Shown: positions 45,850 through 57,300 of the stretch, in pieces
Numbering within the stretch: position 1 is the stretch's first letter
How the letters are laid out: the number at the start of each line of letters is the position of its first letter
Assembly (NCBI GenBank): GCA_944989445.1
Contig: CALYLW010001088.1
Location: 94,501 to 158,500, forward strand
Direction: 5' to 3'
Source of the DNA: Ampullaceana balthica
Taxonomy: Eukaryota; Mollusca; Gastropoda; Lymnaeidae
DNA: 64,000 nt
Notes under the pieces: generated by a model
Told to the model about the DNA's origin: nothing
Databases searched by the model: none
The model's input: only the letters and a program-made list of their open reading frames with translations
Position numbers and translations under genes: made by a program

Positions 45850-46500
45850 ATGCTATCATAAATAGCGAATTCAGATCTTTACCTGTCTCTGTTCATTAAC
45901 ATTTCAGTAATTTTAGCTAAATCAAATTGTTAGAAAGGCCTGAAGCGTATTTTTTTAAATTGAAATGTTTTTTTTTGCGGTACTGAGATTTAAATGCCAT
46001 CAAAATACAAAGTTCTCTAAGTAACAGTCCGTCAAAGCATCGATTTGAATAAACAAAAAATTCCTGGTCCAGCTAAATGAAGTTCTAAAAATACCCACAG
46101 CGTGTTTGATGTTTAGTTTATTAAAACCGAATGCAAATATTGGTGGGATAAATCTAAAGTGTAAAAAACGATGCAGGTTAATATTCCTTTAAAAGGGGGG
46201 GGGGAGGGGGGGAGAGATACTTATTGGGATTTTTATGAAGATAAATTGCATTACTGAAAAGCAATTTGAGTCAGTTAACATTAGTAGGTGGTAAATTCAA
46301 TTTTGAGAATCAGTGTTTAAGATGATGCTAAAATACGTCGGTATAAATGGTGGGGTTTGGGGGTTAGGCTTTTTTTTTGGAGGCGTCTGTGGCTATCAGA
46401 AGGAAAAAGGGGAGGGTTTTTTTGAACGGTCCTTAGTTGTGGCTGACCGTTATGTTGAGACATTAAGTAAGAAATCATTGAAATTCAGCTATTTGTTCTA
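45850..46500. other. Intergenic stretch with G-run
   Basis: AT-rich, except for a run of ten G, A, seven G at about 46195-46212, which could form a G-quadruplex. The ORFs here are G-run artefacts with no coding character. Confidence 0.4.
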
Positions 46501-46749
46501 GCGTTTGTAGTTGAATGAAAGACTCTGCGTATCGACAACTAACTCTATCATGACATCAAATTTGTTGTATGTATCAAGTCCCTGTGACACTTGCTTGAAA
46601 TTGTTTGAACTCACCCGTCCACCCTTGAACTGGGAATTTAGTCTTTTGACCAGTGACTTTGGAGAGTCTCTCATCAGACGCAGACGATTCTGGGTTTTAT
46701 CGCTGGTCACAACGGCTATAGAGATGGTTTGCTGGCCATGTATTAGCAA
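46501..46749 (-). CDS. Unassigned ORF fragment (83 codons)
   Basis: A minus-strand frame reads LIHGQQTISIAVVTSDKTQN, then SPKSLVKRLNSQF and DVMIELVVDTQSLSF. The amino-acid mix looks more protein-like than neighbouring ORFs and base composition is nearer 45% GC. There is no recognised domain, start context or splice support, and the opposite strand is also open over most of the span. It could be an exon of an undetected gene, a gene fragment, or chance. Confidence 0.2.
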
Positions 46750-46847
46750 AGCTTTTTAAAAAAAAAGAAGAAGAAGAAGAAGAAAATGAAGCTATTTATT
46801 TAAATAAATTCATACGGGTCGTTGAGTCTGTTAATAGTGCTATTGCT

Positions 46848-47045
46848 CAGAGGCGTCACTAGGGTTGGTGTCAACCGGGGCGGTAGCTCATGGTGTCACC
46901 CCTTAACGACTTAACCCATAGAACTCCTCCGAGTCTTCCAGTGCCAAATAACGGGAACATACAGAATTTTACATTTTGGTGTCACCCCCCTGATGGTGTC
47001 ACCCTGGGCGGCCCGCCCCCTCCGCACCCCCTAGTGACGCCACTG
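46848..47045. mobile_element. hAT MITE, deletion derivative of 37823-40453
   Basis: Perfect duplication CTATTGCT at 46840-46847 and 47046-47053. Both ends are nearly identical to the 2.6-kb hAT: CAGAGGCGTCACTAGGGTTG at the left, CCCCCTAGTGACGCCACTG at the right, with the same subterminal GGGGCGGTAGCTCATGG block. 198 bp, no coding. Confidence 0.95.
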
Positions 47046-47400
47046 CTATTGCTACTTATTAAATCGCTCCCACAATCCGAAATAGAATCTATATGATACC
47101 AGCCATGCATGGCAGATAAAGTGTTTCACGGAAACATTTGTAAAATTTTCTTGACACGCTTCATTGGAAGAAATATTTTGAAAAAATTTCGACGAAGCAG
47201 TAGACGGCAAGAGTTTTCTCTTACTTATCTCTCTCAGTAAGTAGGTCGGACTTTATAGCTCATATTTCAAAGGATATGACCTCAAGATGTGTGTGTGGTT
47301 TTTTTTTCTTTGTCTGAAGAGGCACTTGTTTAAAAAATTTAATGAGTGGCCCTATAAAAGTTGTAAACTGGGAAAGACGATATACTATTGGCTGTTTATA
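47046..47400. other. Intergenic stretch, nothing recognised
   Basis: Spacer between the MITE and the 52-bp minisatellite. No supported feature. Confidence 0.4.
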
Positions 47401-47771
47401 ACTTGATGCGCTACACCCTGGAGAACCCAGCCATCAGAGGCATGCACAACAAACTTGATGCGCTACACCCTGGAGAACCCAGCCATCAGAGGCATGCACA
47501 ACAAACTTGATGCGCTACACCCTGGAGAACCCAGCCATCAGAGCATGCACAACAAACTTGATGCGCTACACCCTGGAGAACCCAGCCATCAGAGGCATGC
47601 ACAACAAACTTGATGCGCCACACCCTGGAGAACCCAGCCATCAGAGGCATGCACAACAAACTTGATGCGCTACACTCTGGAGAACCCAGCCATCAGAGAC
47701 ATACACAACAAACTTTATGCGCTACACCCTGGAGAACCCAGCCATCAGAGGCATGCACAACAAACCTGATT
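47401..47771. repeat. 52-bp minisatellite, seven copies
   Basis: Seven near-identical copies of a GC-richer unit containing CTTGATGCGCTACACCCTGG, then GAACCCAGCCATCAGAGGCA. Single-base changes and one 1-base deletion distinguish the copies. As 52 is not a multiple of three, each copy is read in a different frame, so the ORF through it is unlikely to be a real protein. Confidence 0.95.
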
Positions 47772-48870
47772 CCAGTGCATGGTATCAGTTGAAAACAGAT
47801 CTTTCTAAAAAATATTTGAAAAACATTTAAATACCCACTCCTAACTATAAAAACGTATGTTATATTAATATGTTTGTTCATGGTTATCGATACCATTCCC
47901 ACTATTACCCCATATAGTGGCCATTGACCACAAACGTTCGATATTGCTGAAGACTACAGCTGCCCGTTTAGATGCATGCAGCAATGACATATTTATAGCA
48001 AAACAAAAAACCGAAGCCCTCCTACCTGAAAGCGCAAGCATCAACACAATAATCACAAAGCTCCAAGACACCATTCTGATTGGTTATGAATTGAAGTCAC
48101 TATTGAAAATCGATTGTTAATGATTGCCTATTCAAAATATGATTTAATGAAAATCGTATTGACTATACTGCAGACACGCTAGAAGACATGTTAGCACAAC
48201 CCTGAAAGAAGAATGCAAAATCTTTGCTACTTTCAACATATCATCTATATCATTTACATGGCATGAGACTGGGTAAAAATTGAACAGGAAAACGATAGAG
48301 AAATAATTTATAAAAATAAACGCATTAGCCCTACTCTGGTGTTGTGTCAACAGGAAAATCTATTATATCAACCACTGGGGGATAAACGTTAAAGCCACGT
48401 GGTGTCCGCTAACCAATCGGTGAAGAGAATCTGTTGTACATTTTAAAAAATAAAAATAAAAATTTTTTTTAAAGGAATTAAAAAAAAACATCGTAGAGAT
48501 AATCGATTTCATTCCGATTTTTATTCGAATTGTGTGTTTCTACAATCTTATTGTTCCTCCATTGTTTTCCCTAACAGTCATAATGGTTTCAGAAATACCA
48601 CATTTACGACCCCCCCCCCACAAACCATTACGGGGAAACAGGCGACCGCAGACTTCATAAATTTTAAATTCTATTGCGTCTCTTGAAGCACAAACATTTC
48701 ATTGCTTTTTTAAATATTTTTTTTTAAAATATGGAAAAAAAAACAAATTGATTGTTAAGTTGTCCGATTTAGCGTAATAACTTTCATCCTCACAAAGAAA
48801 TAGCAGATAATTTATGTACCAATAAAACCACTCTGGTGAAAGCAGGCATACAAATATAGTCGTGCACACA
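47772..48870. other. Intergenic stretch with weak ORFs
   Basis: A plus-strand ORF at 47917-48120 (KTTAARLDACSNDIFIAKQK, then INTIITKLQDTILIGYELKS) and an overlapping minus ORF have no recognisable domain. A C-run lies at 48609. I cannot support a gene here. Confidence 0.3.
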
Positions 48871-48878
48871 CATACACA

Positions 48879-49035
48879 CTGTGGCGGATTAAGGGTGCTG
48901 CTGATTGGGTTAAAGCCAGGGGCCCCCAATGATTTAAGGGCCCCAAACTTATTATTTTTGTATAATAAAGGTGGCTGGACTGGGCCCCAGGTGGAATTGC
49001 AGCCAGGAGCCCCGGACAATCTTGATCCGCCCCTG
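48879..49035. mobile_element. hAT MITE with perfect 8-bp TSD
   Basis: CATACACA at 48871-48878 and 49036-49043. Left end CTGTGGCGGATTAAG, right end in reverse complement CAGGGGCGGATCAAG. 157 bp. A decayed relative lies at 38273-38360. Confidence 0.85.
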
Positions 49036-49160
49036 CATACACACAACGAGGACTCAAACATTGCTTGTTTTGTAGCGAACGAAACAAATTAAAGGGACGT
49101 AATAGCCTATATCGATGGGGGAATATGTGCCACTGTATGAAATGTTAACTATTTATATTA

Positions 49161-49624
49161 GGGCTGGTACTGATTAAAAATTTGTGTTCGAATAATCGGG
49201 GAAAAATTTCATCGATTAATTTCGATTGATTTATATTTTTATAACGCATATATAGATCCCGTTAAGTTTCGATTCATTACTTCGCGAAATCAGTCGCAAT
49301 AATCTTCCGTATTGAAGGAGCGTCTGTAAACAGATAAGATAAGATAAGTTAATTTCATGGCTCCCAAATTTTGTGACGTAACACAGCAAATTCGATCTGC
49401 TTTACTGGAAATAAGGAAGAAAAGCCTTTTTGTTTACGTATGCATGTCTAAATAAATGATAATAATACGAGGGAAAAGTATGTAAGTAAAAAAAATATAA
49501 ATTATAAATAAAGTGGAAAAAATATTAGAAATATTTTATTAAATTTTAATAGATCAAATTAATTTTAATCGATTAATTTTTTTAACGATTGATCGATTAA
49601 TTAATCGTCAATTTCTGCCACCCA
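49161..49624. mobile_element. AT-rich TIR element with ATCGATTAAT clusters, split by a LINE tail
   Basis: The left GGGCTGGTACTGATT resembles the right end in reverse complement (GGGTGGCAGAAATTGACG). The terminal regions are packed with ATCGATTAAT/ATTAATCGAT motifs. A LINE 3' tail (49294-49348) lies inside. The target duplication is not clear. Confidence 0.4.
49294..49348 (+). mobile_element. LINE/SINE 3' tail (very short copy)
   Basis: CGCAATAATCTTCCGTATTG then GGAGCGTCTGTAAACAGATA and GATAA repeats. Only the last ~55 bp of the LINE is present, an extreme 5' truncation. Confidence 0.75.
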
Positions 49625-50101
49625 GATGTATGTACACGTATGATTATGAAAGCCATGACCATGATAGCGCAATAATGGTGTTTTCTTTAATTTAAAAAAA
49701 AATAAGTTCACTATGATGAGATCAAGAAGTTAGTTGGCAGATCAATATTTTTCCCATAACCAGGCCCACGTCCCCACCTCCCCTCACTGCCCCCTCTCCC
49801 CCCCCCAAAAAAAAACAACTCATCATTTATGTTGAAACTGGACAACCGTTAGAACAAGCCCAAAAATATGCATAGAACTGATAAAATCATTGCTTTTCCT
49901 TAGAAGAAGTGATCACTAACCTGACTTTGCCCTGGCCACTTGATTTTGACAATGCCTTTACTTAATATTTTACGGATTATAATTTTTAATTTGATTTAGT
50001 TGAAGGGAAGTGGGAAATACATTTATTTTATATATAGTCATTTCATATTTAACTTTAATTAAAATTTTATCTCTAGGTATTTGAAAATGGGTTGATATTG
50101 A

Positions 50102-50302
50102 GAGTGGCTTGGCTAAGGATTTCTAGGGATTTGGGGGCCCGGCGGGCTTAGCCTCTTTGGGGGGCCCTCATGCATACATTGCGGATTGCGGTGGCGTAAT
50201 ATTTAATGTATAAAATTTTCTGACACACCTTTAGGGGGTTTCCCTCAAGTGGGGGCCCGGTGCCTTTTCGAATTTGGACCCCCTCCCCTAGCTGTGCCAC
50301 TG
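50102..50302. mobile_element. hAT MITE, TSD 7 of 8
   Basis: GATATTGA (50094-50101) against GATATCGA (50303-50310). Left end GAGTGGCTTGGCTAAGG, right end in reverse complement CAGTGGCACAGCTAGG. 201 bp. It sits only 18 bp from the next hAT's duplication. Confidence 0.7.
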
Positions 50303-51096
50303 GATATCGAAGTCGTAAGTAGTAAGACCAGTGGCGTAGCGAGGGGGCAGGGGGACATATGTCCCCGGGCGCCCCGTTAAGGGGCGCCAAAATGAGTATT
50401 AAAACTCATTATTTAATTTTATTTTGATGTTAACTACTGCATCCCAAATACGTTTGCAAGATTGAATTTTGGAGCTCCAAAAAATATCTTCATGACAAAC
50501 CAGTTGGCCAGCATGATTTTGGCGCCCCCATTGAGCGTTAAGGGGCGCCATTCTACTCATAAATAAATGAAACATCCACAATGTAGGATTGCTGATGGCG
50601 TTTTTTTAAAATAAAAAACTGTTCAGATGCTGGGAGTGACACTAGGGGAGCAGTAAGAGACAAAGGCGATTCTATTAATAGAACAGACAGAGACGACACT
50701 AAAAGCAACCAAAATGACCAAGACAAGAAAAAGGAGTGGCTCAAAGCAGTGGTTCTCAACCTGTGGTCCGCGGACCACCAGTGGTCCGTGAAGATGTTCC
50801 TGGTGGTCCGCGAGCAAAGCATGAAATTTATGCACTGTATGATTCATCAAGAAAGACTAGCAAGAAAAAGAATTAACGCAGACTTAAAATATATATTTGA
50901 TCTGGCCTAAATAGTTTTTACATTTTATCAAGGCTCGTCCATTAAAATCGTCTCTTTGATTTCTTATGTTCAAATATGAATCTTGAACATTAACAGTTAC
51001 TGATGTGTACTGAAGTTCGTTGGTTATCAGACTGTTTGAATTACGTGATGACGTAAGAGAGTTTATTGTAGAAAAAACTCAAAGCTTGTTGATCAT

Positions 51097-51690
51097 TTGA
51101 ACCATAGCTTATGGGTTGCTGTTTTGGCTTACTTGGCTGAAATTTTTGAAGAACTCAATAAACTTAATTCAACTCGGCAAGGAAAGCAGACACATTATGT
51201 TACTCTCAGTAAGAAAGTGTCTGCTTTTACGAAAAAGCTTGATCTTTGGAAAAGAAGATTAAGTCAAGGTAACTTTGAGATGTTTGATTAATTGTATGAA
51301 ACACCGAGAAACCAGAAAATGGTGAAATAAATGAACAACTGTTGATAAATTAGATTTATGGTCATATTCAATCAATGCAGGGCCAATTTTAATTCTACTT
51401 TGGTGATTTTTAACGTTCAGTGGTTTTTCGTGGGTTTCCAGTCCTAATCTCGCACACATTGTCTCATCAAATAAAATTACCAACATCGTAATTAAACCAA
51501 TTCATTGAACTGACTAGCAATACCACTTTGAATATGTTGCATAAGTTGGCTTAATGAAATTTTGGAGTACTCTGAACTATCTCTGATAGCTTTTAAAATA
51601 CTTTTACCCTTTGCAACTTAGTGAAAGTGGATTTTCTGCACTGCTTACAATAAAAAACAAAACATCGTTCGTACTAAATAAACTAATATA
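51097..51690 (+). pseudogene. Buster/ZBED5-like transposase remnant
   Basis: The first block LAYLAEIFEELNKLNSTRQG, then LSKKVSAFTKKLDLWKRRLS and NFEMF, is the segment characteristic of ZBED5-like hAT proteins. After several stops a second block SESGFSALLTIKNK, near 51620-51670, is the C-terminal dimerisation motif. Most of the middle is lost. Confidence 0.75.
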
Positions 51691-51902
51691 GCAGGTTTTT
51701 TAATACAAACTACTGTTTATGACTTAAAGTTGGTTGTTTTTTTATAGTTAGCAAGTAGAATTAAATAAGAAGACTATGAGACTTATATAAATGACATTTG
51801 TTCGTTAGAAAAGAAAGCCATTACAATATAGTTTTCGGAGCATGCAAAACGAAGCATATTATTATATTTTTTACTAACTAACATGTATACTACTTATAGC
51901 TA

Positions 51903-51948
51903 GCAATAATCTTCTGTATACAAGTAGCGTCTGCAACAGATAAGATAT
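51903..51948 (+). mobile_element. LINE 3' tail fragment
   Basis: AGCGTCTGCAACAGATAAGA and the upstream CAATAATCTTCTGTATAC match the LINE end. Inserted inside the nested hAT. Confidence 0.65.
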
Positions 51949-52214
51949 ACACAATATAATTATATTTAACTTTCCAGCACGGCTGTAGCACAATTTTTAG
52001 TAGTGGTCCGTAGCTAAGACACATATTTTTCAAGTGGTCCTTGAATCTCAAAAGGTTGAGAGCCACTGGCTTACAGAATGGTTAATTCGCGTCCCTTTTG
52101 CTGCATGCTGTGACTCTTTTTAAAAAGAAAAATCTTACTTCCCCCATTCCACTGTGGAGGGAGTAAAATGGGGGAGGGGAGGGAACGTCTCTCATCTCGT
52201 GGGCTTGTGTCGGT

Positions 52215-53764
52215 ATGTTAAAGCAAGTTGGATTCCTTTTATATGAAACATCTCTTTCCTGTCTCTCTGTGATCAAACTTGATCAGTATGATCCACTGTT
52301 AGAAAAACACTTACATGTCCGAGAAAATCAAGGATCAGTATCTTATTTATCACCGGAAATCCAAAATGAATGTATCCACCTACTTACATCGACTGTAAGG
52401 AATCAGCTGTTGAGTGAAATCAGAAATAAACAAGTACTACGGTATCTTACTTGACTCAACACCCGATCTTAGACACAGATGGAACAGCTTTCTCAAGTCA
52501 TCAGATTTGTGGGTGGATTTTCAAACTAAAAAAGAAACCCTCAAAGAATAATTTTTAGGTTTTGTACAGATACATTCCAAAGACGTAGTAAGCCTTGAAA
52601 GAGAAACTGGAATCTAATAACATACCTCAAGCCGACTGTCGGTCACAATGTTATGAAAATGCTGCTGTAAAGACTGGGCATATATCCGGCCTTCAACACC
52701 GTATATCTGCCATAAATCACAGAGCATTGTTCATCAAATGTGACACGTTGGAGTGCACGATCAGAAGCTGTTAAAGCAATTTATGAAGGACTAGATGGAC
52801 TGGTAGAGCTGTTGTAAAAAAATTATCAAAACATACAAATATGATGCCTGACACGAGAAGTGATGCAGAAACTTTGCTGGCAGGTCGGCAGGTATATTAA
52901 ACTTTAAATTCCTAGTTTTGTTAAATTTCTGGAACATCATACTTGGGAAAATTGATCTTGTCAAGAAACGGTTGCAGAATCCTACTGTGATTTTCAAGGA
53001 AGCAGCATCTGATCTTGAATCGCTTGAGCAAGAAATTGTAAACATTTGTAATAATAAGGGCCAGGTTGCGGTAGACAGTGGTAAAAAAAAAGGATGCACA
53101 AATTGGGGATCGAGGTTGACAGAAGGATTAGACGACATCGGAGGATGCCTGGAGAATTAACAAGAGATGCAGGACTTTCTGCAGAAGAAGAAACTGCACA
53201 TGATATGAACAGCGTAATTGATAGACTCCAACAGGAGATATCAATACGGTTTTTACGTCTAAAAAACCTAAACGAAAAATCTGGATTTTTACTAGACGTC
53301 AAAAATCTTTTTGCTGAGACAAAAGTTGATACACTTCGTTAAAATTGCTTAGATTTTGCTACATTCTACGAGACTGACGTCAATTGTCACGAATGGTTCA
53401 TAGAAATGGAGACTGAAAAATTATGCTCAATGCCCGGACTGAAGTTCTATCGGAAACTACTTTGGACCTTCTTGGTTTTATTGTTTTATGTGGAGATGAC
53501 GTATTTCCGAATCTGCGCATTTCACTTCAAATACTCCTAACAATTGCTGTTTCAACTGAAAGCTGTGAGCGGCCCTTCAGAAAACTGAAGCTTATTTTGT
53601 CTTATTTACGTGCTTCAATGGGACAAGATCGTCTGAATGATCCTGCACTCATTAGCATCGAAAGAGAAACACTTGAGAATATTAATTTTGACAAAGAGAT
53701 TGACGAGTTTGTGACATTCAAATCAATGAGAATAATTTTTTGTAGACTATGTCTAATTTTATAA
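52215..53764 (+). pseudogene. ZMYM1/DUF4371-like hAT transposase, broken
   Basis: Blocks in order: KQVGFLLYETSLSCLSVIKL and DQYDPLLEKHLHVRENQGSV, then SYLSPEIQNECIHLL (DUF4371-type start); after frame breaks CRSQCYENAAVKTGHISGLQ (catalytic-domain style); KRLQNPTVIFKEAASDLESL; KLGIEVDRRIRR; and the dimerisation block FPNLRISLQILLTIAVSTES, CERPFRKLKLILSYLRASMG, RLNDPALISIERE. Frames change several times with internal stops. Confidence 0.8.
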
Positions 53765-54183
53765 TTAGTAGAGTTGTTTTTTTTCCCAAATAAATTGTTT
53801 ACAATCGTATAGAGAATTATTAGTCTGTATTCTATTTCATTAAAATACCAGATGCTTCGAAAATTAACCATATAAATTAGTACAAACCGTAAAATTTCAA
53901 ATTGTTCAGTCCGACAAGGGGCGCATATTTTGTGTCATGTCCCCGGGCGCACATGACCCTAGCTACGCCACTGAGTGAGACCTTCCCTTCGCTATACAAA
54001 AGAGGAAAAAAATCATTCAATGGACATTTTGAATTTTGGCTGAACTCTGAGTCTGACGATGAAAAAAATTCCCTGTATTATTCTAAAATTTAAAAAATTA
54101 AGTACTCAATACATTAACTTCCAGTTATTACACATGAATCAGCGCTTATCATATGTGAATTCATTTTGATCTAATGCTCATAG

Positions 54184-54327
54184 AAACACGTGACATTGGT
54201 ATTAATATCAGTAATTATTATCTTTTATGGAGCATTGATGTGCATGTGATATATGGTCATGTGACATTTTAACGTTAAGCAAACTATAAATAGCCAAGAA
54301 CATCATGTGATTTTCTTCCTGGCGAAA
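54184..54327 (+). promoter_or_regulatory. Core promoter of the cysteine-protease gene
   Basis: A TATA box (TATAAATA, 54285-54292) lies 36-43 bp before the ATG, so transcription probably starts at about 54315. Upstream and around it are several E-box type sites: CACGTGAC (54187-54194), CATGTG (54243-54248), the palindrome GTCATGTGAC (54256-54265) and TCATGTGA (54303-54310). These resemble the CLEAR/M-box sites bound by MiT/TFE (TFEB/MITF) factors, which control lysosomal genes. The regulatory reading is inference. Confidence 0.6.
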
Positions 54328-57300
54328 ATGGCGATGCGACTAACTTTTGTTGTGGCCTTCTGTAGTCTTTGTAAGTTAAAATTCAAAATATTATTCACAT
54401 ATGATACATTTTAAATATAAATTAAACACACAGCCTTGTTTATTGATTTATCCTTGATATAAATAATTGAGGTAATCCCTTATTTCAGCGCATTTTATAT
54501 TTCAAGTCAATAAAAAACATTTTTTCAAACTTACTTCATTAATTATTATTATTATTTATTATGAAATCTATTTTATAATTAAAACATTATTTTTTTGTTT
54601 TTATTTATTTTGTTGTAAAAAAATTAAAATGCGCTGAAATAAGGGATTACCATGGTAATCCCTTATTTAAGGGCATTTTAAATTTATCTTATCTTATCTT
54701 ATCTATATAGACGCTCCTTCTATGCAGAAGATAGTTGCGTCCACAGACCATGACAGATGATCTGTTGGCAAGTGATGCAGCATTCACAGGCCACGGCTTT
54801 GTGGGTTCCACGCATTACCCAGCCGCCTAACTACATGTAGTGTTAGGTACCCATTCGGAGCGGGGTGACTCAGGGGCGCCCTAGGCCCCGGGAACAAACC
54901 CTTGCCTTCACACGGATTCGAACCCGTGACCATCGGTACGACAGTCCAGTGCGCTGCCACTCGACCACCGCGTCCCCTCAATTTAGAAATTTAGAACAAA
55001 ATAAATAAAATAACTTACTTTTACTAATTTAAACACTTAATATTTAATTCAGAAATAAAAAAAATTATTTATTTAATGCTTTACAATTAGTTTTGCGTGT
55101 GTTTTGTTGAGTTTAAAGGGGTTTTTTAACTTACATAAAGGTTTTTTAAATAAGACTTCCAACAACAAAAATGGTGCGATAAGTCACAGAAGATAGTGAA
55201 ATATACACATTTTTATTTCGTATTCCTACAAATCGTAAAATCTTACTTTTATTTCAACAAAAAAATAATAGTTTGAATTTTAAAATAGATTTCATAATAA
55301 TAATTAATGAGGTAAGTTTAAAAAAATGTTTTTTTGATGATTTGAAATATAAAATGTGCTAAAATATGGGATTACCGGGCATATTCTTACAATATTGACA
55401 ATATGATTATCCTTACACTTGTTTACATTAACTTACACCTAAAAATTATTTTAACGCTGAACCCACCACACTAATTCCATTTTGTTTTTCAGTTGCTTCA
55501 TTTCAGGCAATTGACCCACCAGTTTACAAAGACACATATAAAGCTGAAGGTTTTATACGTTTGCCTTATGCAGAGATTGTGGAACCTTTCAGAGCTTTCC
55601 TTGACACCCCAAACTCTCGCAGCCGGGTAGATTATTATGATGGTAAAACTTATTTGTTATAAATATGATTATAATATCATCCACAAAACTTATAATTATA
55701 ATTTTTTTCTATTGTAAGGCCACATAAACATAACAATTCTTTGGGCTTTTTAAAATTTAGACAATCAATTATTCATCATTCACAAATATTCAGTCAACAC
55801 AAATTACAACATAGAATGTCTATTAAAACTTTTTTTAAAAATTTCATGCTGGGGTTAATCTGTCCAATCCTCAATATATAACACATCCAAATTTCACACA
55901 ATGTCACTATCAATATGGTACAAAATACCTTTGCATTCAATCTTTTCCATCCCGTCTCACAGGAATTCAGCGAACAATCCAGTATAGCCAAGCTCCAGGC
56001 CTTCCATTTGGAACCAACCTGAAAGTTGTCCCATTTACAACACAGTCGGTCATCAACAAGGTTTCATGTTTCCAAGCCAACGGGACAAATGATGATCCTG
56101 CTACACTGACAACAATTTTACCAGACCTTACTGGTTTCACTGTCAGTATCTATTAGATATAAATGTAGATAGTGTACATTTAAACCTCTATCATATTGGA
56201 ATTTTAATCTGATACAAAACAGACGCACCTTTTATACAAAACCCTTTTATTATACAGTTAAAGAAAACTAAATACATTAGCACATTATTTGAGATTAGTT
56301 TCATTTTTAAAAAAAATCAATTCTGTGGTTACATAAATTGTTATGAGATGTGGTTTCTTTGTGACATAACTGATAAGCCTGTAGTTTTGGGTTATAATAA
56401 ATGATAAACTTAATAGACATTTTATATAATTCTAAGCTTATTTATTGCTATGCACCCTTTGACCCTAGTATATAGTTTAAATTGAATGGTCCTTGTAAAA
56501 ACTGTTTTGCATCTGTGTGTGAAATTAAGTATTTCTGTTAATAGCATAACAATCTTGTTGGTAGAAAATACCATTTGCTGACCATCAATTTAACTATTAC
56601 TGTCTTGCAGTATCTAGGCCAAGAGGTACTTGAGGGCCGAAGAGTGGACTCTTTCCAAAAAGTGGTTACAGATGGCCAAAAAGTAAATTATGTTTTGAAC
56701 AACTATTTTCATTTTATATTTTTTAAATAAATTAAATACTGTCTAATTTACACATATTATTTCTTAATACAAGTATAGAAAATTCAAAGATTTTCAGAAA
56801 CTATATTGAAATAAAAATTCAAATTTTTCATTCACCAGGTACCAAGCACTAAAATGTTTAAGCTATTCTTGTATTTAATATTATTATTTATATAGTATTA
56901 ATGTTAATTTTTTGATGAATATTTGTATACAATACATAGTGTTCACGATTCACCACATACTTTCCTTTGTTAAATAAATAACTTCAATGGAGATTGTAAA
57001 TTTATTTTAAAATTATAAAAAAAAATCTGAATCATTTATTTGGTTTCAAATATTTTCTTAGGTGAATAAAGAGCTATCTAACTGTACCTGAAAAACAAGT
57101 CTAATTGATTTTATTCTGATTATGAAGTCTGAAAAATATTGTTTGCTAAAATTCACCTGTTATTGTATGTTTTATTTCTTGTCTTTGTTTTTTCTTTTAA
57201 AGTTTCAATATTATATTTAAAGGTGGTATTTTAATTGACTTTCTCTAGGTAAGCACATACACTTTCTGGGCAACAGAAACAGATCACTTTCCAGTTCGTT

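Larger units (their letters stand above)
50747..52068 (+). mobile_element. Nested Buster/ZBED5-like hAT (1322 bp)
   Basis: The left TIR CAGTGGTTCTCAACC and the right TIR (reverse complement CAGTGGCTCTCAACC) match 14 of 15. The target duplication is GCTCAAAG against GCTTACAG (6 of 8). It contains transposase remnants at 51097-51290 and near 51590-51690. A LINE tail lies at 51903-51948. TIR type and protein both point to the Buster/ZBED5 lineage. Confidence 0.85.
50329..53973 (+). mobile_element. hAT transposon (3645 bp, ZMYM1/DUF4371-like) with nested hAT
   Basis: Target duplication AGTAAGAC (50321-50328) against AGTGAGAC (53974-53981), 7 of 8. The left TIR CAGTGGCGTAGCGAGG and the right TIR (reverse complement CAGTGGCGTAGCTAGG) are followed by shared GTCCCCGGGCGC and GGGGCGC blocks. 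It encodes a broken transposase (52215-53764). Its left part is interrupted by a second hAT at 50747-52068. Without the insert it would be about 2.3 kb. Confidence 0.9.

Noticed and set aside
47610..47792. 60-codon ORF over the 52-bp repeats
   Set aside because: The unit length is not a multiple of three, so each copy is in a different frame. This is an artefact of the minisatellite.
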